NCBI GenBank assembly: GCA_905479395.1
Contig: CAJQMI010000039.1
Coordinates: 1-60,008, forward strand
From: an uncultured Flavobacteriales bacterium
GTDB lineage: Bacteria > Bacteroidota > Bacteroidia > Flavobacteriales_D > Sanyastnellaceae
DNA length: 60,008 nucleotides
Direction of reading: 5' to 3'
Shown here: piece by piece, positions 1 through 8,100 of the stretch
Layout: each line of letters starts with the position of its first letter
Numbering within the stretch: position 1 is the first letter of the stretch
Notes under the pieces: generated by a model
The model's database searches: none
What the model was told of the DNA's origin: nothing
What the model saw: the letters and a program-made list of their open reading frames with translations, nothing else
Translations under genes and position numbers: made by a program

Positions 1-1399
1 CGATTGCCACCAATACCTCAAAGCCATGGCTCAGGAGATAGCCTCGATCGCCGGTATAATTGATGTAATTCCAAATGGCGAACGCCATGGCACCATTTCT
101 ATGAATTTCTTCAAATGTGATTTCCCACTCATTGTGGCATTCCTCACCGTTCATGGTTACCATAGGGTACAAAGCAGCGCCATCTGAAAACCCAAGTTTT
201 GTCGCGTTCTCGATTGCTTTGCCCAAGTGATTGTAACGGTAAAGCAACAACTGTCGTGCGACAGAGCGATCATGCCCGGCTAAGAAAAAAGGAAGGCAAT
301 ACGCTTCCGTATCCCAATAACTGGCTCCACCGTATTTTTCTCCTGTAAATCCCTTTGGTCCGATATTTAGGCGGGCATCGTCTCCGCGATACGTTTGATT
401 CAGGTGAAAGACGTTGAATCGAATCGCTTGTTGAGAGGCCGCATCGCCTTTGATGCGAATGTCACCGCGATGCCAAACGTTTGCCCAAGAATGAATGTGG
501 TTGATTTTGAGAGCGTCAAACCCTTTGACCTTTGCATTCTTTGAGATTTGCTGCGCGCGTTTGAAGATTCTACTTGGCTCTTCTTGCAAAGAAGTAATGA
601 CGCCAACGTACTTTTCAAGCGCAATCGAATCGTTGCAACTCAGCTCTCGCCGATAAATGCATCTAGCCGAACGGTCATGCACTTCGTGGCCAGCAACTGG
701 CAATTCTTGTCGTTCATTATCGTTCTCATAGAATGCCTGAGTGGCCATGCTCAATGCTGCGTGAAAGCCTGACTTTTCTGTTTCATTGTGAACGATTCCA
801 TTTCCTTGTTCATCCGATTCAGCTTTGTGAAAATGCCAAAACGCATCATCCCAATTGGAGTCCTCATTTTTGACGTCTCCATCTAAAAATGGCTGGACAT
901 CAATCAACAACGAATCTGACAAGGCCGTGACCGTGTAGCGCAGGGCTCCAACCTCAGCTTCATTCATAGAACAAAACCGCTCCGTTTTTACGGAAACGAC
1001 CTGCCCTTCATTCATTTCTACCACAAAAGATCGGCGCAGAACGCCTTCTCGCATGTCGATGGACCATTGGAAATCTCGAACATCTTTTGCCTTGTTAAGG
1101 TCCAAAGCTTCACCGTTGACCCACACGTCGACGCCAATCCAATTTGTTGAATTGAGAACCTTCGCGAAATATTCAGGGTAACCGTTTTTCCACCAACCAA
1201 CGCGTGTTTTGTCCGGATAATAAATACCTGCGAGGTAAGATCCTTGGAGGCTTTGGCCAGAATAACGCTCTTCAAAATTGGCGCGCTGCCCAAACCGCCC
1301 GTTTCCAATGGACAGAAGAGACTCAAAGGATGGAACTGCAGCTGGAGACCATTCCTTGGTTCCAACAATCCATTCATCCAATAAGCCTTGCTGGTTCAT
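1..1399 (-). CDS. GH65 family maltose (disaccharide) phosphorylase, C-terminus beyond window
   Basis: An open minus-strand frame starts at the ATG at 1399 and runs off the left edge, giving about 466 N-terminal residues of a family usually near 750-800. GH65 enzymes split alpha-glucosyl disaccharides with phosphate, releasing beta-glucose-1-phosphate and glucose. The N-terminal beta-sandwich begins near the motif IGNGRFGQR. The (alpha/alpha)6 catalytic domain contains GGASYWDTEAY and then ECHNEWEITFEEIHRNG, where Glu424 of HNEWE is the likely general acid. The start overlaps the pgmB stop as ATGA, so the two are probably translationally coupled. With pgmB next door, maltose is the best substrate guess; trehalose or kojibiose phosphorylase remain possible, and the sequence alone does not separate them. 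No signal peptide, so cytoplasmic. Confidence 0.9.
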   Translation of the reverse strand, partial: MNQQGLLDEWIVGTKEWSPAAVPSFESLLSIGNGRFGQRANFEERYSGQSLQGSYLAGIYYPDKTRVGWWKNGYPEYFAKVLNSTNWIGVDVWVNGEALDLNKAKDVRDFQWSIDMREGVLRRSFVVEMNEGQVVSVKTERFCSMNEAEVGALRYTVTALSDSLLIDVQPFLDGDVKNEDSNWDDAFWHFHKAESDEQGNGIVHNETEKSGFHAALSMATQAFYENDNERQELPVAGHEVHDRSARCIYRRELSCNDSIALEKYVGVITSLQEEPSRIFKRAQQISKNAKVKGFDALKINHIHSWANVWHRGDIRIKGDAASQQAIRFNVFHLNQTYRGDDARLNIGPKGFTGEKYGGASYWDTEAYCLPFFLAGHDRSVARQLLLYRYNHLGKAIENATKLGFSDGAALYPMVTMNGEECHNEWEITFEEIHRNGAMAFAIWNYINYTGDRGYLLSHGFEVLVAI

Positions 1400-2055
1400 T
1401 GAGAAAAATCAAGCTTTCCTATAATCCCTTCGAGGCTTAAGCCATTTAAACTCTCAAATGAAGCATGGGCGGTTTCCAGACCACTGCCAACACCTACCAC
1501 TGGAAATCCTCCTGTCTTGGCTGCCTCAATGCCCGATTGTGCATCTTCAAAGACCAAGCAGTGTTCTGGTGAAACATCCATTGCTTTTGCCGCTTTCAAG
1601 AAAACCTCAGGGTCAGGTTTTGATAATGTGATGTTGTTACCGTCTACAATGGTGTCGAATCGATGGATCAAGTCCAATTTCTTCAAAATCATTCTGGCAT
1701 TTTTGGAAGAGCTCCCCAAACCAATTTGAATTTTTGAATCCGCCATTTCGTCCATCAAAGGAACGATGCCGTCCAGCACATCCACTGAAGTCGTTGACTC
1801 CGCGAGACCGAGGTACAAGGCATTTTTCTTATCCATCAATTGAAGCTTTGTTGCTGAATCCAATATCAGATTGCCTTTTCGTAAAATATACTCAAGGCTA
1901 TCTACACGGGACACCCCCTTCAATTGTTCGTTATCCTCTTCTGTAAATGGGATAACAAGCTCATTCGCAAGCGCCTGCCAGGCAGCGAAGTGGTGCCGAG
2001 CTGTATCGACAATCACACCGTCCAAATCAAAAATGCAGGCCTTTACATTGAGCAT
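1396..2055 (-). CDS. pgmB: beta-phosphoglucomutase (HAD superfamily)
   Basis: 219 residues, normal length for the family. It converts beta-glucose-1-phosphate to glucose-6-phosphate via a phospho-aspartate and the 1,6-bisphosphate. HAD motif I is FDLDGVIVDTA, with nucleophile Asp10 and acid/base Asp12. The cap helix carries the substrate-recognition stretch LKGVSRVDSLEYIL. Motif II is GLGSSSKN and the metal-binding motif is VFEDAQSGIEAA. The gene begins 1 nt after the upstream kinase gene and overlaps the following GH65 phosphorylase gene by 4 nt. The pair supplies the two consecutive steps of phosphorolytic maltose use, which strengthens both calls. Cytoplasmic. Confidence 0.93.
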   Translation of the reverse strand: MLNVKACIFDLDGVIVDTARHHFAAWQALANELVIPFTEEDNEQLKGVSRVDSLEYILRKGNLILDSATKLQLMDKKNALYLGLAESTTSVDVLDGIVPLMDEMADSKIQIGLGSSSKNARMILKKLDLIHRFDTIVDGNNITLSKPDPEVFLKAAKAMDVSPEHCLVFEDAQSGIEAAKTGGFPVVGVGSGLETAHASFESLNGLSLEGIIGKLDFSQ

Positions 2056-2056
2056 A

Positions 2057-2920
2057 TTAAGCTACATTAAGGATGTAATCCAAGTGATACTTTGATAGCC
2101 CGTCTATGGGTCGCTTGATGATTTGCCCCACTTCTATCCCCTCTCGAGCGCAAACATGACGAAGGACACTCTGAAAATGATAAGCGACGGAACCGACAAA
2201 ATGAACGGGGCAGTCCTTGTAGCCATCGTAGCATTTGATGTGGACATCTACAAAAGCCTGAAAACCTTCTTCAAGCAACGAAATGATTTGTGGCACTTCC
2301 TGATGACGACCCAAGAAGGTCATAAAGGACGCCAAGAAAACATTCGCATCTGATTCTTGATAAACCCGGTTCACGATATCGTCCTTGCCAAAGTTAAACG
2401 TGGCCTGAAAATCTTCTTCTACAGTGGCGTCCAACTTGTGATACAAATGCAGGGCCAACAGCTTCTTGCCAAACCACGAACCACTCGCCTCATCTCCTAA
2501 GATATAAGCGAGAGCCGGAACTTCTTCACGTGTCACCTTTCCGTCAAAATAGCATGAATTCGATCCAGTTCCGATGATGCAGGTGATGGCTGGCTCGCCG
2601 CTATACGTGCTGTAAGCCGCACCATCCAAATCATGCCCCACGTGAATCTCAGCGGATGTAAAGACTTGTTTCAATCCGCTGGAGATGACCTGACAAAGAG
2701 CTTCGGAACTGCTTCCAGCTCCATAAAAATATACCCGATCAACATCCGAAGCAATTTCCATGGCTTCAGAAGATTCTGTCATTTTCGACTGCACCAAATC
2801 AGCATCGTGAAAATATGGATTGAAACCCATGGTGTGAAATTCCATGAGCGACCTTCCCTCCTCATCGATGAGCATCCAATCGCATTTGGTTGAACCGCTA
2901 TCTGCTATTAATATCTTCAT
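2057..2920 (-). CDS. BadF/BadG/BcrA-type sugar kinase (N-acetylglucosamine kinase-like; candidate glucokinase)
   Basis: 287 residues of the ASKHA ATPase fold. The phosphate-1 loop is ADSGSTKCDWMLID near residue 6, the phosphate-2 region is CIIGTGSNSCYFDG near 115, and the family signature GDEASGSWFGKKLL lies near 142. Relatives in the Bacteroidota are usually labelled N-acetylglucosamine kinase. Here the gene sits between gapA (39 nt upstream) and pgmB (1 nt downstream), in an operon whose GH65 enzyme releases free glucose. A glucose-phosphorylating role is therefore inferred from context, not shown by the sequence. No signal peptide; cytoplasmic. The family call is solid, the substrate uncertain. 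Confidence 0.8.
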   Translation of the reverse strand: MKILIADSGSTKCDWMLIDEEGRSLMEFHTMGFNPYFHDADLVQSKMTESSEAMEIASDVDRVYFYGAGSSSEALCQVISSGLKQVFTSAEIHVGHDLDGAAYSTYSGEPAITCIIGTGSNSCYFDGKVTREEVPALAYILGDEASGSWFGKKLLALHLYHKLDATVEEDFQATFNFGKDDIVNRVYQESDANVFLASFMTFLGRHQEVPQIISLLEEGFQAFVDVHIKCYDGYKDCPVHFVGSVAYHFQSVLRHVCAREGIEVGQIIKRPIDGLSKYHLDYILNVA

Positions 2921-2959
2921 GTGATCGACTTTTAATTTTCAAAAGGTCCAGCGCTCCAA

Positions 2960-3976
<1,017 letters not shown>

Positions 3977-4948
3977 TCAGATGGACAATATTTTTGCGAT
4001 GCGAACCTCGTCCTCAAGGCTTGCCGTTTTATTATGAACAACTTCCTCAAAAGGGAAGAAAACAAGCTGGTCGTTGATAACGCCAGCCATGACATTCTTT
4101 TTGCCTGACAACAGGCCCTCAACAGCCGAAACACCTAGACGCGATGCCAAAACTCGATCGGCACACGTGGGGTCGCCTCCTCGCTGCAAATGACCGAGAA
4201 CAGTTACCCTGGTTTCGTAAGCACTGTCCAAACTATACACCTTCTTTGCGATTTCAAACGCTCCACCTTCAGGATGGCCTTCTGCTACGATCACGATGCT
4301 TGACGTTTTATTCGATGCTTGACCCAGCTTTAGTATGTCAACCAAATGTTCGATTGTGATTTCACTTTCTTTCGTCATTACCGCTACTGCACCAGTTGCA
4401 ATTCCTGCATGCAAGGCAATGAATCCACTATCGCGTCCCATTACCTCAACGAAAAACAATCGATTGTGACTGTCGGCTGTATCTCGAATTTTATCAACCG
4501 CTTCCACAACTGTGTTGGTGGCTGAATCAAAACCAATGGTAAAATCACTGCCTGACAAGTCGTTGTCGATTGTGCCCGGGATCCCGATCACGGGAAAGCC
4601 TGTTTCTTTGCTAAAGTGCATAGCGCCAGTAAACGTGCCATTGCCTCCAATGACCACAAGCGCGTCAACGCCCTGTTCTACCAATTGCTGGTGCGCCTTT
4701 CTCCGCCCCTGCTCTTCCCTAAACTCATCGCATCGTGCAGATTTCAAAATCGTGCCGCCTCGACCAAGGATTTTGGCTACTGAACGCACGTGAAGACGCT
4801 TGAAATCCCCAGCAATCAAGCCTTGGAATCCTTGAAACACGCCCACCGCTTCGCAGTCATGATACACAGCTGTACGCACGACAGCGCGTATTGCCGCATT
4901 CATACCAGGCGAATCACCTCCAGACGTTAAAACTGCAATTTTCTTCAT
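3977..4948 (-). CDS. pfkA: ATP-dependent 6-phosphofructokinase
   Basis: 323 residues from the ATG at 4948; an upstream in-frame start at 4981 would add 11 residues that do not fit the family. The enzyme phosphorylates fructose-6-phosphate to the 1,6-bisphosphate. Visible motifs are IAVLTSGGDSPGMNAAIR at the N-terminus (ATP site), a GGTILKSARC segment, GNGTFTGA, and PGTIDNDLSGSDFTIGFDSA, which carries the catalytic aspartates. An EVMGRDSGFIALHAGIA motif and GHLQRGGDPTCADRVLA follow. The Gly residues of the ATP loop fit an ATP-dependent rather than a PPi-dependent enzyme. It is the first gene of the minus-strand operon and is transcribed away from the Nudix-like regulator gene. Confidence 0.96.
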   Translation of the reverse strand: MKKIAVLTSGGDSPGMNAAIRAVVRTAVYHDCEAVGVFQGFQGLIAGDFKRLHVRSVAKILGRGGTILKSARCDEFREEQGRRKAHQQLVEQGVDALVVIGGNGTFTGAMHFSKETGFPVIGIPGTIDNDLSGSDFTIGFDSATNTVVEAVDKIRDTADSHNRLFFVEVMGRDSGFIALHAGIATGAVAVMTKESEITIEHLVDILKLGQASNKTSSIVIVAEGHPEGGAFEIAKKVYSLDSAYETRVTVLGHLQRGGDPTCADRVLASRLGVSAVEGLLSGKKNVMAGVINDQLVFFPFEEVVHNKTASLEDEVRIAKILSI

Positions 4949-4992
4949 GAATAGTTCGTCATGTAAATCGTCGTTCGTCATTGGAACGGCCG

Positions 4993-5023
4993 CGAATATA
5001 ACATGAATTACGGACGCTCACAA
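4993..5023 (-). promoter_or_regulatory. candidate promoter of the pfkA-gapA-pgmB-GH65 operon
   Basis: On the minus strand a TTG (complement of 5021-5023) is followed after 20 nt by TATATTCG (complement of 4993-5000). This matches the Bacteroidota pattern TTTG, 17-23 nt, TAnnTTTG at seven of eight -7 positions. The predicted leader before the pfkA ATG at 4948 is about 35-45 nt. This is a motif match by eye; no transcription start is known. Confidence 0.42.
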
Positions 5024-5028
5024 GGTAA

Positions 5029-5043
5029 GTGTATTATTTACAC
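5029..5043. promoter_or_regulatory. candidate operator dyad between pfkA and the Nudix-like regulator
   Basis: The sequence GTGTA-TTATT-TACAC is a perfect inverted repeat with 5-nt arms and a 5-nt spacer. It lies just beyond the -33-like TTG of the pfkA promoter and upstream of the regulator's own -7-like box, so a bound protein could affect both directions. The adjacent Nudix-like regulator is the natural candidate ligand, by position only. Confidence 0.35.
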
Positions 5044-5066
5044 ATACAGAGGCACAGATAATATTG

Positions 5067-5074
5067 TACTTTTG
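5067..5074 (+). promoter_or_regulatory. perfect TAnnTTTG -7-like box adjoining the regulator start codon
   Basis: TACTTTTG matches the Bacteroidota -7 consensus exactly and ends 5 nt before the ATG at 5080, so transcription would begin at or beside the start codon. No good -33 TTTG is visible 17-23 nt upstream, so it could also be chance. Confidence 0.35.
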
Positions 5075-5079
5075 ACACT

Positions 5080-5781
5080 ATGTCCCAAAACCAATCCCTT
5101 CACTTGTCCGTAGACTGCGTAGTTTTCGGATACGATGACGATGGGCTCAAAGTCCTTTTAATCAATCAAAAGGACTCTTCGCCAGACCAAAACTCTTCCC
5201 CGTGGTCCCAATTGCCCGGCGATTTGATCCTACTTGATGAAGGCCTCGACCAAGCAGCGCAGCGTGTTCTTTTCGAATTGACCCAGATCAACGGCGTGTA
5301 TTTGAAACAATTCATGGCTTTTGGCGACCCCAATCGCGTCAAAGATTTAAAAGACCGCGCTTGGCTTCAATCCGTTCGAAACCTTCCCGAACAACGTGTC
5401 GTCACGGTAGGCTACTATGGATTGGTAAGCCTTCAAGATTTTACACCTCGCCCTGCGTCATTTGCAGGAGGCGCACAGTGGGTGGACCTGCAGGAAGTTG
5501 GACCACTGGCTTTTGACCATAACATTATTTTGGATCAAGCATTTGAGACCCTCAAAGAGCAGTTGGAAAGCCAACACATCAGTTTTGAGTTGCTTCCGAA
5601 GAAATTCACCCTGACTCAACTGCAGGCTTTGTATGAAGTGATATTGGATAAAAAACTTGACAAACGGAACTTCAGGAAAAACGTAAAGAAGATGACTCAC
5701 GTGGTGCCTTTGGATGAAAAGCAAACCGGTGTGATGCATAAGCCCGCTCAGCTATTTAGCTACGAGCCTCGAAAAAACTAA
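5080..5781 (+). CDS. Nudix-like transcriptional regulator (NrtR/TrrA type)
   Basis: 233 residues: an N-terminal Nudix fold (about 8-140) and a C-terminal winged-helix region (about 150-220, with FTLTQLQALYEVILD and KRNFRKNVKKM). In this architecture the Nudix domain usually senses a small ligand and the winged helix binds DNA. The Nudix box at 47-72 is degraded: where the consensus has R-E-x-x-E-E, this protein reads R-V-L-F-E-L, so two metal-binding glutamates are missing and hydrolysis is unlikely. It is divergent from the pfkA-to-GH65 operon and 2 nt upstream of the CotH gene, first in the starch cluster. A role as sugar-responsive regulator of both arms is inferred from position and family. 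Confidence 0.82.
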   Translation: MSQNQSLHLSVDCVVFGYDDDGLKVLLINQKDSSPDQNSSPWSQLPGDLILLDEGLDQAAQRVLFELTQINGVYLKQFMAFGDPNRVKDLKDRAWLQSVRNLPEQRVVTVGYYGLVSLQDFTPRPASFAGGAQWVDLQEVGPLAFDHNIILDQAFETLKEQLESQHISFELLPKKFTLTQLQALYEVILDKKLDKRNFRKNVKKMTHVVPLDEKQTGVMHKPAQLFSYEPRKN

Positions 5782-5783
5782 CC

Positions 5784-8093
5784 ATGCACCTCCGCAAAAC
5801 GTTTCTCGGGATCATAGCACTTGGATTCATTGTGCTTAGCTCTGCGCAAGAATTATTCCAACACCCAGCGGCAGCCCCGCCCTATCTGTCCGAAACTTTA
5901 CCCTCCGTTTACATCGAATGTGGCGATGCATTGGAATGGATGTTTGAGGAAGAAAACTGGTATTCCAACGTTGAACACCCCGCGACTTTCACGTTTGTTT
6001 CTGAGAATGGATCCGAAACGGTCGAAGAAGTGGGATTTCGTTTGCGCGGAAATACATCACGGGCGGCAGCGAAGAAATCTTTCAAAGTCGCATTCAATTC
6101 GTTTGATGCTGATGCAAGTTGGCAAGGGCTAAAAAAACTAAATCTCAATGGCGAGCACAATGACCCAAGCACAATGCGAGCTCGTCTCGTTTGGGAAAGC
6201 TTTCGTGATGCAGGGATTCCAGTATCGAGGAGCACCCACATCAAACTATTCTTGAACGGCGAGTACCACGGCATTTACCTCAGCAGCGAACATTTGGACG
6301 GGCGTTGGCTCAACAAACGCTTCCCATTTGGCCATGGGAACCTTTGGAAATGCACCTACCCGGCAGAATTGACATTCATCAGCAATGATCCGGATGATTA
6401 CAAATTCACCGCTTGGTCAGAACAACGGGTTTATGAACTGAAGACCAATGAAGCTCAGGACGACTACACTGCGCTCGCTGAATTCATTGATGCCTTGAAC
6501 AATTCAAATGATAGCGAGTTGCCGTGCGCCCTGGAGGCTGTATTTGACGTCGAGGGATACCTCAAAACCATGGCTGGCGAAATACTGGTCGGGCATTGGG
6601 ACAATTATATTGGAAACAAAAACAACTTCTACCTTTATCAAAGAAGCTTTGACGAACGATTGATGTACCTGCCTTATGATGCAGATAATACATTGGGTAT
6701 TCAATGGTTTGGAGAATGGACAAGTCAGGACCCCTATGCATGGACAGAGTCAAGCAATCGTCCACTTTATCAAAGGATTTTAGAAAACGACAGCTACCGT
6801 GATCGATTCTCGTGGTACCTCAATTGGTGGATGGAGAATTGGCTCACCACAGAATGGGCTTTGGAGCGTGGCGAATGGATCCAGAGCCTGCTGAGCCAAG
6901 GCATTGATTTGGATGCTTTTTACAGTTTGGATTATGGCTTTACGGCAGAGGATTTTGAAGCCTCGGTTTCAGAGCCTTGGGGTAACCATGTCGCGCATGG
7001 CATTGTTCCTTTTGTTGAGTCCCGTAATTTTTGGGCCGAGGTCCAAATCGAGCCATCCGAAGAGGTGCCAAATTCAACTCCATTTGCGTGGGCCAAAGGC
7101 CCGATCATGAACGACACTTTGCTCGTGCAAGCTTGGGCTCATGAGGCACAGGACACCGATTCATGGAATCTGCTGGCTGAGATTGAATTCCCTGATGGAT
7201 CATCAACGAGTGCACAAATGGCCGCTGACATGAATCAACTCCACGGCACGTTATGGCAATGCAGCATTCCCATGAACGGCAATGGCTTCGCGCATTGGCA
7301 AGTTCACGCCACCACGCCCAACGGGTCTGCAATGCAGTCGCCTTGCTCACCTCGAAAGATCTGGAATTCAATGCCCATCAATTCCATCATCATCAATGAA
7401 GTCATGCCAAAAAACAGCCTGGTCTATGCGGACGCTGAAGGTGAGCATCAAGATTGGGCCGAATTGTACAATGCGAGCAACGAAGCAATCAATCTCACTT
7501 CTTTTTTCCTCAGCAATCGCTGGTCTGACCCAAGTCGCTGGGCCATTCCAAATGTGACATTGGACCCAGGCGCACACCTCTTGGTCTGGTGCGATGACGA
7601 ATCCGAAGAAGGTCCTCTGCACGCGTCTTTCAACTTGGATGCATCGGGTGATGAACTGTTGCTCTTCCGCCGAGAGGACAATGAATGGCGTCTGAGCGAT
7701 TCCGTTTCTTGGACAGCTGCAACAGAAAACGAATCCTATGGACGCGATGTCGATGGTTCATCGGAATGGGTTTGGTTTGAATTTTTAAGCCAAAACCCTC
7801 CAACGCCCAATGCACCGAATGGTGCGACCACGGAAATCACTCCCCCCTTTCGTCAGACTCCGGAAGAAATTTGGTCTGTCTATGCTCTTGGTCATTCCTC
7901 AGTTGCTGATCGCATCAGCAAGCTTCCTTTCTACTCCCGCTGGAATGTTTGGAGCATCGATGGCAAAATTATTACAAATGGACACGGAAATGATTTGATC
8001 TGCACCAATATGTCCACAGGATTTTTCATTTTGGAATACCATGATGAAGAGAACAATCTCTCCGGATTTCACCGCTTTTACTACACAAATTAA
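5784..8093 (+). CDS. secreted CotH-like kinase with lamin-tail domain and probable T9SS tail
   Basis: 769 residues. A signal peptide (about 1-21) ends at SSAQ. A CotH-type atypical kinase fold covers about 40-400: GFRLRGNTSR and KKSFKVAFNSF near 84-107, LNLNGEHNDPSTMRARLVWE near 119-138, and the metal-binding motif YDADNTLG at 298-305 with Asp299 and Asp301. A lamin-tail domain follows at about 532-655 (IIINEVMP, WAELYN). The last ~70 residues resemble a type A T9SS sorting domain (WSIDGK, STGFFILEYH). CotH of Bacillus phosphorylates spore-coat proteins. The target here is unknown. The gene is 2 nt after the regulator and 7 nt before the amylase, an unusual member of a starch locus. Confidence 0.85.
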   Translation: MHLRKTFLGIIALGFIVLSSAQELFQHPAAAPPYLSETLPSVYIECGDALEWMFEEENWYSNVEHPATFTFVSENGSETVEEVGFRLRGNTSRAAAKKSFKVAFNSFDADASWQGLKKLNLNGEHNDPSTMRARLVWESFRDAGIPVSRSTHIKLFLNGEYHGIYLSSEHLDGRWLNKRFPFGHGNLWKCTYPAELTFISNDPDDYKFTAWSEQRVYELKTNEAQDDYTALAEFIDALNNSNDSELPCALEAVFDVEGYLKTMAGEILVGHWDNYIGNKNNFYLYQRSFDERLMYLPYDADNTLGIQWFGEWTSQDPYAWTESSNRPLYQRILENDSYRDRFSWYLNWWMENWLTTEWALERGEWIQSLLSQGIDLDAFYSLDYGFTAEDFEASVSEPWGNHVAHGIVPFVESRNFWAEVQIEPSEEVPNSTPFAWAKGPIMNDTLLVQAWAHEAQDTDSWNLLAEIEFPDGSSTSAQMAADMNQLHGTLWQCSIPMNGNGFAHWQVHATTPNGSAMQSPCSPRKIWNSMPINSIIINEVMPKNSLVYADAEGEHQDWAELYNASNEAINLTSFFLSNRWSDPSRWAIPNVTLDPGAHLLVWCDDESEEGPLHASFNLDASGDELLLFRREDNEWRLSDSVSWTAATENESYGRDVDGSSEWVWFEFLSQNPPTPNAPNGATTEITPPFRQTPEEIWSVYALGHSSVADRISKLPFYSRWNVWSIDGKIITNGHGNDLICTNMSTGFFILEYHDEENNLSGFHRFYYTN

Positions 8094-8100
8094 TGAACCC

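Noticed and set aside
8041-8100. Upstream start codon for the secreted amylase
   Set aside because: It overlaps the CotH gene and puts 20 polar residues ahead of a clear signal peptide; the ATG at 8101 fits better.
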